DNA of 64,000 nt, taken from assembly GCA_045110515.1 (NCBI GenBank), contig JBGCGD010000043.1:1-64000 (forward strand). The letters run 5' to 3'. This document shows positions 53,679 to 63,194 of this stretch, in pieces (the first letter of the stretch is position 1; each line of letters opens with the position of its first letter). The position numbers and the translations under genes are program-made. This DNA comes from Granulosicoccus sp045110515 (GTDB lineage: Bacteria; Pseudomonadota; Gammaproteobacteria; Granulosicoccales; Granulosicoccaceae). The notes beneath the pieces were generated by a model. That model had not been told where the DNA came from and did not search any database. It saw only the letters and a program-made list of their open reading frames with translations.

Positions 53679-54711
53679 ATAGATCGTTTTGCTTAACAAG
53701 GCATCCGATTGATGGATCGTTGCTGACATTAAAGGAGGGGTGGTCCCTCGAGATTGCATCAATGGTTTTAGCCATTTTGCTTAACCATTTCCTCGTGAAA
53801 TTGCGTTGCTGTTGTGAAAATGTGCTAACGAGTGTGAGCGTGGTGCTTCGCCACAAATCACGAATCGATTGCCACTCCTCAGGGTGCGCTATTTCCAGTA
53901 GTGTCCATAGCGTGCTGATGTGCTTTAAGAGAGCCTCATGGTACTCAGGGTTTTCCTGATTACGAGCAAGTAAGAAAAAGTGTTTATTCCACTCAGATGA
54001 CAGGGCGTAATACTCTTTGCGTAAGCTCACTTGCTGAGCCAAGCTGTCTTTTAGTATGTCTTGCTGTGCACTGGAGAGGTTCAGGCCGAGCCTATCGGAC
54101 CATTTAACTATGTTTTTCAATCGTCGTTCAACGCGTTCATCTTGTGTTTGTCCTGCGTAGCGTTCTTGGTTTTTTTTTCGTTCGCTGTTAAATCGTTGCT
54201 CAATAAAATCGATTTGTTTGTCCGACAACGATCGAATCAATTCGGTGGAATAGTTGATGGGATGACACTGCCTGAAATTGGTAAAAAATTGCTCTAAATT
54301 ATCTGCCCACCGATCGACGTCGGCTTGGCGGGTAGCTCCTTTCTCTCCTACCGACTGAGCGATTTCGCCTAAAAACGCCGCATATTTCGGCATTTCACTT
54401 TGTCGATGCCATACGTGGAAGGTTCCTACGGATTGCTCAAAAGCCTGAACCTGCGACTTATTAAAATCCCCCAGCTTATGGAATTCGGTTCGCATCTGAT
54501 CATCTAGGCGGTTGTACAGAGGGCCGATGATCAACTTGCTATTGGTACACCCCGTCACTAAGAGAGCGACAGTCAAAAATGCGACGGAGCGCAAAGTTCT
54601 GCGTCGACTTACCCGCTTTTCAACGATCGAATGGATTCTAAGTACCGTTTGTGGGTGTTTCTGCGTCTCCCACGAGCGAGCATCAATAGGTATCATGGAA
54701 AGACTTTCCAA
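53668..54711 (-). CDS. DUF6279-family lipoprotein
   Basis: A 347-residue protein, probably an outer-membrane lipoprotein, with lipobox V-T-G-C near residue 55. The pre-sequence is unusually long (~54 residues), and no better in-frame start is visible. The mature part is all-helical with the family's L-Y-N-R-L-D-D-Q opening, consecutive Arg/Glu-rich helices and a Q-R-N-F-T-R-K-W-L region near the end. Function unknown. Its 3' end overlaps dusC by 11 bases, and its start is 32 bases from divergent slyD. Confidence 0.8.
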   Translation of the reverse strand: MESLSMIPIDARSWETQKHPQTVLRIHSIVEKRVSRRRTLRSVAFLTVALLVTGCTNSKLIIGPLYNRLDDQMRTEFHKLGDFNKSQVQAFEQSVGTFHVWHRQSEMPKYAAFLGEIAQSVGEKGATRQADVDRWADNLEQFFTNFRQCHPINYSTELIRSLSDKQIDFIEQRFNSERKKNQERYAGQTQDERVERRLKNIVKWSDRLGLNLSSAQQDILKDSLAQQVSLRKEYYALSSEWNKHFFLLARNQENPEYHEALLKHISTLWTLLEIAHPEEWQSIRDLWRSTTLTLVSTFSQQQRNFTRKWLSKMAKTIDAISRDHPSFNVSNDPSIGCLVKQNDLSSG

Positions 54712-54743
54712 AACTAAAAATAACTGGATCAGGAGTTTTTACC

Positions 54744-55280
54744 ATGTCAGATTCTTCCCTGCCTGAGAGTCTCAAGGATGAGTTGAGCGACGGCAAAGCG
54801 GGTCCGGGAAAGGTGGTAGCTTTTCATTACGATTTATACGATGCGTCGGCTAAAAAAATAGAGTCTTCTAAATCAGGAGACCCAGTATTGTTCCTTCACG
54901 GTGAACGTGGCGTGTTGCTGGCCTTGCAAGATGCATTTGTCGGTAAAGTGGCTGGAGATGATTTTTCCATAACCATACCTCATGAGAAAGCCTACGGACG
55001 TCATTATCCGGACAGGGTTCAGCGCTTGTCACGTAAAAAAATAGACGGTGGAAAGCAGCAAATGTTCCGTACCGGGCAAATAATCACGATCCGTGGGGAG
55101 CATGGGCCTAGTCCAGCCACTGTCATTAAAGTCGGTAAATTCAACCTTGATGTGGATATCAATCACCCGCTTGCAGGGGTCGATCTCACCTTCGATGTAA
55201 AGATAGAATCGGTTCGAGACGCCTCAGAAGATGAGATCGCCCACGGACATGCTCACGGTGTGGGCGGTCACCAGCATTAG
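54744..55280 (+). CDS. slyD: SlyD-like FKBP peptidyl-prolyl isomerase
   Basis: A 178-residue cytoplasmic FKBP with an IF (chaperone) domain inserted. It shows V-V-A-F-H-Y-D-L-Y-D, F-L-H-G-E-R-G-V-L, I-P-H-E-K-A-Y-G and N-H-P-L-A-G-V-D-L-T-F, and ends in a His-rich tail (H-G-H-A-H-G-V-G-G-H-Q-H) that probably binds nickel. It acts in protein folding and metal delivery. AGGAG lies ~10 bases before the ATG. Confidence 0.93.
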   Translation: MSDSSLPESLKDELSDGKAGPGKVVAFHYDLYDASAKKIESSKSGDPVLFLHGERGVLLALQDAFVGKVAGDDFSITIPHEKAYGRHYPDRVQRLSRKKIDGGKQQMFRTGQIITIRGEHGPSPATVIKVGKFNLDVDINHPLAGVDLTFDVKIESVRDASEDEIAHGHAHGVGGHQH

Positions 55281-55360
55281 TTGTTAAAACGCTAATAGTT
55301 GTCTCGCCTCTCATTCAACGAACAATTCAACATTGAAACATCGCAACAGGAGAACGCATC

Positions 55361-56905
55361 ATGCGTCTATTGAAAAGAGTTTCTTGTTTCCTAACAGGTT
55401 TCTTCGCTGTTCTGCTTTTAGCAAGCTGTGTTCAGAACCCGGTTACAGGCAAAAAAGATTTTCTGTTGGTGTCCGAAGACTGGGAACTCCAGGTCGGCGC
55501 TCAACAGTATTTACCGTTGCGACAGTATCAAGGCGGAGACTATGTCGTTGATCCCGGTGTACAGGCTTATGTCCGTTCAATCGGACAGCGATTGGCAGCT
55601 CAGAGTGATCGTAAGTTACCTTACGAATTTCATGTCATCAATAACTCAACCCCCAATGCGTGGGCACTGCCTGGTGGAAAAATAAGTATTAATCGCGGCT
55701 TGCTTGTGACGCTTAAGAATGAATCTGAATTAGCTGCTGTATTGGGGCATGAGATCGTTCATGCGGCTGCCAAACACGGTGCGCAAGGTCAAACACGCGG
55801 CATCGGTCTCCAGCTTGGGGTGCTTACGGCCTCCGTCGTGGGCGCCCGAGAGGGATATGGACAACAGGCGCAATTACTATCGAGCGTAGGTGCTCAAATT
55901 ATTAACAGCCAATATGGGCAGGGCGCTGAATTGGAGGCCGATCACTTTGGCATGACGTACATGTCTCGAGCTGGATTTGATCCTCAGGGTGCTGTGGGTT
56001 TGCAGAGAACCTTCGTTGAATTGTCCAAAGGGCAGAAGTCCAACACGCTATCGCGTTTGTTTGCTAGTCATCCGCCATCGCCCCTTCGAGTGCAAGAAAA
56101 TATAAAAACGGCAAAGTCATTAGCGCCGGGTGGAATTGTCGGTGAAGCAAGCTACAAGAAAGCGATGGCACGCCTCATTAGTTCTCAAAAGGCTTATGAG
56201 GCTTATGAGAGAGCACAGGTAGCGTTTAAGAATGAGAAAATTTCGGAGGCGTCCTCGCTATTGAACACGGCTATCAAGCTAGAGCCTAGAGAAGCGCATT
56301 TTCATTCATTACGAGGAGATATTGCGTTAACTCAAAATAGATTAAGTACCGCTAAACGACATTTTGATAAAGCAATTGGTTTGAATCAGAAGTTTTATCA
56401 TTACTACCTGCAGCGTGGAAAGATATTTGAACAATTAAATAACACTAAGGCTGCGCAAGCAGACTATGCCACGAGTATGAAACTATTGCCCACAACAGCT
56501 GCGCAATTGGCGCTCGGCCAGTTTGCTGAGCGACAGGGGAAATTGCAGGTTGCAAAACGATATTACGCCATGGCATCCCAGGCAAGCGGGGAGGATGCGC
56601 AAAAGGCCAAAGCAGCTCTCTTGAGACTAGAGCCTCCGCAAAAAAATGATTCCAGACTATTGGTTCGCCAAGGACTCAACCGAAACGGAAATTTCGTTAT
56701 CGAACTCATTAATCAAACCTCTCGTCCTGTTTCGAATGTGCAGCTGGGGCTACGAATGAACAAGACTGCACCGCAGCGCGTACAAACACTGCGCAACACC
56801 ATACCGGCGGGGAAGAGGTACATATTCGACACAGGGCAAAATATGACTCGAAGCGTCGCCGATCAAATTACGGTAGTGATTCTCAAAGCTGAAATAGCAG
56901 GGTAG
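55361..56905 (+). CDS. M48 metallopeptidase lipoprotein with TPR repeats (BepA-like)
   Basis: A 514-residue protein. The lipobox L-A-S-C gives lipidated Cys23. The zinc motif H-E-I-V-H is at 130-134, and E-A-D-H-F-G supplies the third ligand. After the peptidase domain (~40-255) come TPR helices (~285-410) and a C-terminal beta domain (~425-510). BepA-type enzymes assemble or degrade outer-membrane proteins such as LptD. A good ribosome-binding site (CAGGAG) precedes the ATG. Likely anchored in the outer membrane facing the periplasm. Confidence 0.92.
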   Translation: MRLLKRVSCFLTGFFAVLLLASCVQNPVTGKKDFLLVSEDWELQVGAQQYLPLRQYQGGDYVVDPGVQAYVRSIGQRLAAQSDRKLPYEFHVINNSTPNAWALPGGKISINRGLLVTLKNESELAAVLGHEIVHAAAKHGAQGQTRGIGLQLGVLTASVVGAREGYGQQAQLLSSVGAQIINSQYGQGAELEADHFGMTYMSRAGFDPQGAVGLQRTFVELSKGQKSNTLSRLFASHPPSPLRVQENIKTAKSLAPGGIVGEASYKKAMARLISSQKAYEAYERAQVAFKNEKISEASSLLNTAIKLEPREAHFHSLRGDIALTQNRLSTAKRHFDKAIGLNQKFYHYYLQRGKIFEQLNNTKAAQADYATSMKLLPTTAAQLALGQFAERQGKLQVAKRYYAMASQASGEDAQKAKAALLRLEPPQKNDSRLLVRQGLNRNGNFVIELINQTSRPVSNVQLGLRMNKTAPQRVQTLRNTIPAGKRYIFDTGQNMTRSVADQITVVILKAEIAG

Positions 56906-56997
56906 GGACCGGCAGGAATGCAAGTGTATGCTGCACATCGATCACTATGTGCGCTGCTGCTTTCCTTTACTGCGCTGGCTTTTCAAATTGAACTTAC

Positions 56998-57048
56998 TGC
57001 AGCAGTCACCTGAGAAACTGGTTATTCGTTGTCTTGGTGACTGCTGCA
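56998..57048. repeat. 13-bp inverted repeat between convergent genes
   Basis: TGCAGCAGTCACC (56998-57010) and GGTGACTGCTGCA (57036-57048) are perfect inverted copies separated by 25 bases. It lies between the M48 gene end (56905) and the HAD gene end (57103). No T-run follows on either strand. It could be a long hairpin terminator, a remnant of a small element, or a binding site. Confidence 0.55.
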
Positions 57049-57102
57049 TGTGGCGTTTGCCTTGTTTAGTTTGCATTGCTTAAAGGTTAGAACGCAAATA
57101 GC

Positions 57103-57696
57103 TTAGCTTATATAACTTTGCAGATCAGGTAAGGATGACACGCGGACGTCCGTCATTTCAGGCCATGCATACTGCGCGGTCACGTCTAAGTGCACACTAG
57201 TCACTCCAGCTCGGCGACCGGCTTCCAAATCGAATAGGTAGTCTCCCACCATCACTGTTTCGTTCTCGTCTGCCTTCCAGTGTTGCATTAATTGAATGAC
57301 ACCTGCTGGGTGTGGTTTAGGTTCGCAACAGTCACGACTGACTATGGTGACAGGCTCGAAATAATCATCTATCCCGCAGGCTTTGAGCGTTGCCTCGGCG
57401 ATTTTTTTACCGTTGCGTGTGAGGATACCCACTTGTGACCCTGTAGATACCAGGTGATCTAAGAGCGCGACACAACCTGGCTGTGGTGTCGCATCATCTG
57501 CCATTCTGAGTTCCATCGCATCTAATTCACGATGCTTTTGCAAAGCGCTCTCAGGATCTAAAGCGGCGAGTGCTTCCAGAATGGGAACTCCGGCTGGAAG
57601 CGACAACTCGGCTCGCATAGCGTCAAAATCGTGCATGGCTTCCGTGAGCGTTCCGTCCATATCAAAAATCCAGTAGCGTTTGTTTTTCAGTTCCAT
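57103..57696 (-). CDS. HAD-family phosphatase (phosphoglycolate phosphatase-like)
   Basis: A 197-residue HAD-IA hydrolase. The catalytic motif is F-D-M-D-G-T-L-T near residue 11, motif II is I-L-T-R-N near 95, and motif III/IV gives K-P-H-P and M-V-G-D-Y-L-F-D. Such enzymes dephosphorylate small metabolites. The exact substrate cannot be told from sequence. It converges on the M48 gene; upstream, the divergent gap of 326 bases leads to a small exported protein. Confidence 0.88.
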   Translation of the reverse strand: MELKNKRYWIFDMDGTLTEAMHDFDAMRAELSLPAGVPILEALAALDPESALQKHRELDAMELRMADDATPQPGCVALLDHLVSTGSQVGILTRNGKKIAEATLKACGIDDYFEPVTIVSRDCCEPKPHPAGVIQLMQHWKADENETVMVGDYLFDLEAGRRAGVTSVHLDVTAQYAWPEMTDVRVSSLPDLQSYIS

Positions 57697-58022
57697 GGGT
57701 GTCTTTAGTGAGCGGGTAACGTCAAGCCCGGAAGGGAGGCAGGCCTTGCTGCGTTGTACAAATCATACGCGTAATATTTGTTCGCAGATTTGTCTACGCC
57801 ATTCTGGTTATCGAATATGTAGGCCTGTTGCTGCAGCTTTTTTTTGCCAGCCTGAATCTTAGTGTAAGGTTATAAAACGCTTGCTTGCGTGCCGGTTATG
57901 TGTGAAATGGATCATTGTTTTTCTAATCTAGTGCACGTGGTGACGGGAATGTTGGCAAAGAGAATTCGGGCTCTAGAGATTCACCGTATAATTGACTCAT
58001 CTTTCAAGGCGGTAAATAAGCG
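57697..58022. other. 326-bp gap between HAD and small exported protein genes
   Basis: No gene is seen. A perfect TATAAT (57987-57992) lies 30 bases before the ATG at 58023 and could be the -10 box of that gene, but no good -35 is found 17 bases upstream. An eight-base T-run occurs at about 57839. Nothing else is recognisable. Confidence 0.45.
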
Positions 58023-58406
58023 ATGAACACTAGAATCAGTAACTTGCGCAACTTGGTTGGAATGGGCTTGCTGTCCACAACGATTATGGGTGGGTCCATT
58101 GCTCAGTCCTCTGAGACAATACCCAAAGCCATGCTTGTTGATATGGCGCGCAGCCAGTATACAGTTCTGTGCGAATCTGAAGTGTTTGCAAGTTGCATGG
58201 GGTTCACCACACAGTCCTGCATGGAACTTTCAGATTCCGCCATTAAACAGTGTTTATTGCCCTTGCCGGAAGAAATTCCGCTTGAAGAACTCGAGAATAG
58301 CGCGCTGGAATCGTGTCCGAAAACAGTATACGCAGATGCAGGATTTACTGAAAAGAAGGCCGGTATCTGCTTCGATAAAGCGATGGAATCCGTACCTGGA
58401 GGGTAA
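58023..58406 (+). CDS. small exported Cys-rich protein
   Basis: A 127-residue protein. Residues ~10-28 form a likely signal peptide (G-L-L-S-T-T-I-M-G-G-S-I-A-Q). The mature part has six Cys (L-C-E, S-C-M, S-C-M, Q-C-L, S-C-P, I-C-F), an even number that suits three disulfides in the periplasm or outside. An acidic helix (E-E-I-P-L-E-E-L-E) separates the Cys groups. I do not recognise the family. AAGG at 58006-58009 is a weak ribosome-binding site. Convergent with the chemoreceptor gene. Confidence 0.55.
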   Translation: MNTRISNLRNLVGMGLLSTTIMGGSIAQSSETIPKAMLVDMARSQYTVLCESEVFASCMGFTTQSCMELSDSAIKQCLLPLPEEIPLEELENSALESCPKTVYADAGFTEKKAGICFDKAMESVPGG

Positions 58407-58431
58407 TTGTTTTAGGTAGGCTAAAACGAGG

Positions 58432-58458
58432 AAGGCACTCTCTAAATGAGAGTGCCTT
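58432..58458. terminator. bidirectional hairpin between convergent genes
   Basis: AAGGCACTCTC (58432-58442) and GAGAGTGCCTT (58448-58458) form a perfect 11-bp stem with a 5-base loop. A second small hairpin (TTTTAG-n5-CTAAAA) precedes it. There is no long T-run, but the stem and its position between two gene ends make it a likely terminator for both. Confidence 0.65.
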
Positions 58459-58489
58459 GCGGGTTACCAGGTTTTGTTAATGCAATCGC

Positions 58490-60829
58490 TTAAAACTCAT
58501 CCCAAAACTCATCCTGACCGCTAGCACGCTTAACCGTGTTGTTTGAAGACGGTTGATTTGCGGCTATTTGAGCGGGTGGGGTATTGGCTTTGCTAGATTG
58601 CCAAGATCCCTGGGGGATAACCTTCGCAGGTGGTAGTTCGCCAGGTTCAGGCTGAGATGTCATTTCTGTGTTGCCCCCTGTTGTTCCGCCAGAGAAGTAA
58701 GCGATTCTCGTGCTCATCACGTTGGCTTGAGCACTCATGGAACTACTCGTTTTAGTCGCTTCTTGAACCAAAGATGCGTTCTGCTGTGTCATGGAATCCA
58801 TGTGAACCAAAGACTGATTAATCTGGTCTAGACCAATCGCCTGCTCATTAGTTGCTACAGAAATTTGACCAACGATATCTGTAAGCTCGGTTACGGAGGC
58901 AACAATCTCTTTGAGCTCATCACCCGCTTTTGTAACTAAACCCGTACCATCCCGAACTTTAGAAACACTGTCTTCGATCAGCTCTTTAATTTCTTTCGCA
59001 GCTGATGCACTTCGTCCAGCAAGCTGCCTAACTTCACTTGCAACAACCGCAAATCCTCTTCCTTGCTCGCCAGCACGCGCAGCTTCGACAGCAGCATTCA
59101 GTGCAAGTAAGTTAGTCTGAAACGCGATTTCATTGATAACACCAATGATGTCCGCTATACGTTCGCTTGAGGCATTGATATCCTGCATTGCGACAACGGC
59201 TTTCGAAGATACTCCACCGCTGTTGACTGCGATATCACGGGTTTTAATAGCAAGCTCATTGGCTGATTTAGCGTTTTCAGCGTTCTGCTTAACCGTACTC
59301 GTCAGTTCTTCAGTACTGGCTCCAGTTTGTTCAAGGTTACTGGCTTGGAGCTCCGTTCGTTCGCTAAGCCCTTGGCTCCCTTTAGTCAACTCTTGAGCAC
59401 CCACACGAACGTTTTGTGCGATCTCCGCGGTCTCTTGAAGAATACCTCGAAGTTTTGTCCGCATTTTGACGAGCTGTGCGTAGGCGCCTTTTGCTTGTTC
59501 GTCACCTGGCTTGTTCGAAAGGTCTCCACTGGCAACCGCCTCCGCAATTTGAGACATGTCTTGTGGATCTCCACCCAGTAGATTGAACAGGTGACGACCC
59601 AAGTATATGGCGAAAATCGTGACGAATAAGCAACTCATTCCCACGACTATGATGGCAGTTTTCAACAATGCTGACACAGGCGCTAGCGCTTCAGTGGTGC
59701 TCACTCGTGTAATCGCTGACCATACAACACCGTCGATATCCAACGGTGTATAGGCCGTTAAGTATTCTTCACCATCGACCACTTCCGTGATGATCCCGTG
59801 CTCACCAGATTTCGCTAGCTTTGTAGCTTCTGACGAAAAAGTGGTTCTCAAGATCGAATTTTCTTCTTCGAATCGTGACTGCGATCGCATCAGGTTGTCT
59901 AAACCAACAATGAGCGCTTCACCAGATTCGGGGAATGCAGTTTCGCTGGTCATAATTTTGTTGATTTTACTCACCGGTAATTGGAACGCTAGCACGCCGA
60001 TTGCATTGCCATTTTCATAAACCGGTGCGGCTACAAATGCTGCTGGTGCTGAAAACGATGGTGTGTAATTCTTGAAATCGACCATTGTGGTCGTACCTTC
60101 GGAAACGTTCAGCGCTTCACGTGTGACTTCCGCTAAATTGGAGTCCCTATAGGGGCCGTTGAACAAGCTCGTGCCGAAATCGACTTCTTTGTATACCGAA
60201 TAAACAATATCACCTGTTTTCGCGTCGATAAGAAAAATATCATAGAAACCAAATTCTTCCAGAACGGCTGTAAATTCGTCATGGTAGGAATCGTGAAATT
60301 TCCCGTACGGCGTACTTGCATCATGTGTATGCAGATCATGTTTAGAGCCTACGGGATTTTGATTAGCTGAAATATAATGGTACTGAGCCATAAGACCGGC
60401 CGTATTGGTCGGCATATATTTCTCCGGGCTTCCAATTGCCGACGAGCTATCGCTGGCATCTTTCAGTCGGGGAATAAATTCTGTTCTATAGAATGTCGCA
60501 ACGTCTGCCCTGACTTCGGACAAATCCTCGTTACTGTTTGCAATAGATCGGCTGCCTCTCTGATCAAGTAACCTAAACGAATCTGAAAAATCTCTCATGG
60601 CATGCTTAACCGTGGGAAATTTACTCATAGCTAGGTTTAGCTGGCGCGTATTGCCAAGATAATCTGTTAACTGAGTCTTCCGCTGTTGTACATCGGTTTC
60701 TAACCCTTGGAAAGTTGCCTGCTCAATAGACTGGCTTGCCTGTCTTTCAATTATTCCAAATGCAATTGCAAGCGGAAGGATGCCTGCAGTTAACATGCAG
60801 ATAATAAGAAGAGGCTTCATTTTCATCAT
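58490..60829 (-). CDS. methyl-accepting chemotaxis protein
   Basis: A 779-residue chemoreceptor. Membrane helix 1 is at ~5-25, a large periplasmic sensor of ~360 residues (helical start, then PAS/Cache-like strands such as I-F-L-I-D-A-K-T-G-D-I-V-Y-S-V), helix 2 at ~388-410, a HAMP domain (~412-465), then the cytoplasmic coiled coil with the tip I-A-F-Q-T-N-L-L-A-L-N-A-A-V-E-A-A-R-A-G-E. It ends in W-D-E-F, like the C-terminal peptides that tether CheR in other receptors. The ligand is unknown. It is divergent from cheA, so the two probably work together. Confidence 0.94.
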   Translation of the reverse strand: MMKMKPLLIICMLTAGILPLAIAFGIIERQASQSIEQATFQGLETDVQQRKTQLTDYLGNTRQLNLAMSKFPTVKHAMRDFSDSFRLLDQRGSRSIANSNEDLSEVRADVATFYRTEFIPRLKDASDSSSAIGSPEKYMPTNTAGLMAQYHYISANQNPVGSKHDLHTHDASTPYGKFHDSYHDEFTAVLEEFGFYDIFLIDAKTGDIVYSVYKEVDFGTSLFNGPYRDSNLAEVTREALNVSEGTTTMVDFKNYTPSFSAPAAFVAAPVYENGNAIGVLAFQLPVSKINKIMTSETAFPESGEALIVGLDNLMRSQSRFEEENSILRTTFSSEATKLAKSGEHGIITEVVDGEEYLTAYTPLDIDGVVWSAITRVSTTEALAPVSALLKTAIIVVGMSCLFVTIFAIYLGRHLFNLLGGDPQDMSQIAEAVASGDLSNKPGDEQAKGAYAQLVKMRTKLRGILQETAEIAQNVRVGAQELTKGSQGLSERTELQASNLEQTGASTEELTSTVKQNAENAKSANELAIKTRDIAVNSGGVSSKAVVAMQDINASSERIADIIGVINEIAFQTNLLALNAAVEAARAGEQGRGFAVVASEVRQLAGRSASAAKEIKELIEDSVSKVRDGTGLVTKAGDELKEIVASVTELTDIVGQISVATNEQAIGLDQINQSLVHMDSMTQQNASLVQEATKTSSSMSAQANVMSTRIAYFSGGTTGGNTEMTSQPEPGELPPAKVIPQGSWQSSKANTPPAQIAANQPSSNNTVKRASGQDEFWDEF

Positions 60830-60863
60830 GGCGTGAGTTGTCTAATTCCAGGTTCAATCAGGG

Positions 60864-60890
60864 TTTTCGGCAGCTCGGCCTGATAGTTCA
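60864..60890 (-). promoter_or_regulatory. candidate sigma-28 promoter of the chemoreceptor gene
   Basis: On the minus strand: TGAA-N15-GCCGAAAA, against the flagellar consensus TAAA-N15-GCCGATAA. It ends 34 bases before the chemoreceptor ATG and has exactly the standard spacing. The match is weaker than at cheV. Confidence 0.4.
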
Positions 60891-61126
60891 ATTGAAAATG
60901 GTTACTACTCGAAATAGTGACGCCAGCAGGGTCTTGAAACATGTGACACGTGTTGAAACCTCAATAAGTTCTCTCATGAGCCGTTATTGCATGAAGATTG
61001 CTGCTAACCGTAGTCGGACAATCTGCGCCCGATATGCGTGGATTAGAAGACAACCGCGGTGAACGGGCTGGATACAGTTCGGAGCGGTTTTTATGGGACA
61101 TATATGGGTAAATAGCGAATTGCACT

Positions 61127-63178
61127 ATGGATGATGATCTAGAAGAATTTCGGCACATATTCCTTGATGAGTGCTCTGAGAATGTTGAGTTGTTAGAACG
61201 TGGTTTGATGCGCATGGACGAAGGCGAATCAGATGCGGACATCCTTAATGAGGTATTCAGAGCTGCTCATTCAATAAAAGGCGGTGGTGCGACATTCGGC
61301 TATCAGCCGATGGCTGAACTAACCCATTATATGGAGACTCTCCTTGATGAGATGAGGTCAGGGCGTCGTGAAGTTGTAGCGCCTGACGTCGACTTGCTAC
61401 TAGAGGGGCTAGACCTGGTTCAGGCCATTCTGGTGGAGAGTAGAGAAACCAGTGAGAGTGCGGACCATGACGGCCGCATGGATCTCCAAAAACGATTACA
61501 AGCATCGGTTGATGAAGGCGAAACGCCTGAAGATACTGGTAGTGATCCTCAGAGCGCTGAAACCAGCACGAATGCAGAAACAGTGTGGGATATCGAATTT
61601 ACCCCTAAGCAACCGTTTTTTCTGCGTGGGAACAATACGCTACTTTTAATTAGAGAGGTCATTCGATTAGGGGAGTGTCAGGTATCCTATAAACCTGAGT
61701 CAATACCGGCGTGGTCTGATTTTGATGGCAATACAAGTTATTTGTCTTGGCAGATCAGCCTAACAAGCTCAAGCTCGGAAGAAGAGCTAAAAGAAATATT
61801 TGAGTGGGTGGATACCGATTGTGAACTGTCCATTGTAAAGCGCGAGGAAGAGCCGGCGTCTGCGGTATCAGATGAGACGGTTACCCCCGCAACTGAAACT
61901 CCTGATCGGCCGGAACCCAAGTCCGCTGACGTCAGTGTGCTGAAGCCAGAGGCTAAGAAAAAAGCGGCAAAACCAACTTCAGGTCAAGACAACAAGCCAT
62001 CGGGTGGTTCTGAATCCAGTTCCATCAGAATTGCCACTGACAAGATAGATCAACTTATCAACTATGTCGGTGAGCTGGTGATCACGCAGTCTATGCTGAG
62101 TCGCGTCTGTCAATCCAACGAAAAGATTGATGTGATCGAACTGCGAGAGCGGATGGCGGATTTAGAGCATCACACGCGAGATCTTCAAGAAAGCGTTATG
62201 CAAGTTCGAATGCTTCCAATATCGTCTGCTTTCAGTCGTCTTCCGCGGCTTGTACGTGATTTGTCCAAAAAACTTGGAAAAGACATCAATCTTGTGCTTG
62301 AGGGAGAGACAACAGAGCTTGATAAGACCGTTTTGGAACGGATGATCGACCCATTGGTACATTTGGTTCGTAACGGCCTGGATCATGGTCTTGAGACACC
62401 TGATGAAAGGGTGGCAAGTGGCAAGTCTCCTACGGGAACGTTAACCTTAAATGCCCGGCAAGAAAGTGGCAGTGTTGTTATTGAAATTACCGACGACGGT
62501 AAAGGGATCAATCCGGAAATCATTCTGCGAAAAGCACGTGAAAACGGCATCGTAGGTGATGAAGAACTGACTAACGATCAAATTAATCAACTAATTTTCG
62601 CTCCGGGCTTTTCGACAGCAGAGGTTGTGAGCGATGTTTCGGGTCGAGGAGTGGGCATGGATGTTGTTCGCCGAAATATTCTTGACTTAGGAGGGCGGGT
62701 CCATGTTTATTCAGAGTTCGGCTCTGGTACTCGAATTGAGATCAACCTGCCTTTGTCTCTGGCAATTTTGGACGGGCAACTCGTGGGCATCGGTGGTGAA
62801 ACTTATGTCATTCCGGTTTTAAGTATTATCGAGACGCTAGAAGTTGCCAAAACAGAATGTGCAGATGTCCCAGGTAAGGGCGAGATATTCAAGTTCCGAG
62901 GAGCGTATCTTGATCTGGTGAGGACTTCATCGTACTTCAGATTATCTAACGCTGGCACCGGAAACTTGATTGTTGTAGTTGATACGCACGGAAAAACAAT
63001 TGGCCTAGTCATTGATGAGGTGCTCGGGCAGCAGCAAGTTGTAATAAAGCCGTTAGATAAAAACTATCACGATATAAAAGGAATTTCGGGAGCCACAATC
63101 ATGAACGATGGATCGGTGGCCTTGATTCTTGATCCGGCGAATTTTCATACGGCTACAAAATCTGCTAAAGCCGCTTAA
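61127..63178 (+). CDS. cheA: chemotaxis histidine kinase CheA
   Basis: A 683-residue kinase. The P1 Hpt domain (~1-120) has the phospho-acceptor His48 in R-A-A-H-S-I-K-G-G. A second globular domain (~145-250; I-E-F-T-P-K-Q-P-F-F, Y-L-S-W) replaces or equals P2. An acidic and Lys-rich linker follows. Then P3 dimerisation (~300-370), P4 ATPase with N-box H-L-V-R-N-G-L-D-H-G-L, G1 D-D-G-K-G-I-N and G2 G-R-G-V-G-M-D, and a P5 CheW-like domain to the end. It is the first gene of a cheA-cheW-STAS operon, divergent from the chemoreceptor. Confidence 0.95.
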   Translation: MDDDLEEFRHIFLDECSENVELLERGLMRMDEGESDADILNEVFRAAHSIKGGGATFGYQPMAELTHYMETLLDEMRSGRREVVAPDVDLLLEGLDLVQAILVESRETSESADHDGRMDLQKRLQASVDEGETPEDTGSDPQSAETSTNAETVWDIEFTPKQPFFLRGNNTLLLIREVIRLGECQVSYKPESIPAWSDFDGNTSYLSWQISLTSSSSEEELKEIFEWVDTDCELSIVKREEEPASAVSDETVTPATETPDRPEPKSADVSVLKPEAKKKAAKPTSGQDNKPSGGSESSSIRIATDKIDQLINYVGELVITQSMLSRVCQSNEKIDVIELRERMADLEHHTRDLQESVMQVRMLPISSAFSRLPRLVRDLSKKLGKDINLVLEGETTELDKTVLERMIDPLVHLVRNGLDHGLETPDERVASGKSPTGTLTLNARQESGSVVIEITDDGKGINPEIILRKARENGIVGDEELTNDQINQLIFAPGFSTAEVVSDVSGRGVGMDVVRRNILDLGGRVHVYSEFGSGTRIEINLPLSLAILDGQLVGIGGETYVIPVLSIIETLEVAKTECADVPGKGEIFKFRGAYLDLVRTSSYFRLSNAGTGNLIVVVDTHGKTIGLVIDEVLGQQQVVIKPLDKNYHDIKGISGATIMNDGSVALILDPANFHTATKSAKAA

Positions 63179-63194
63179 AAAGAGATAAAAAACA

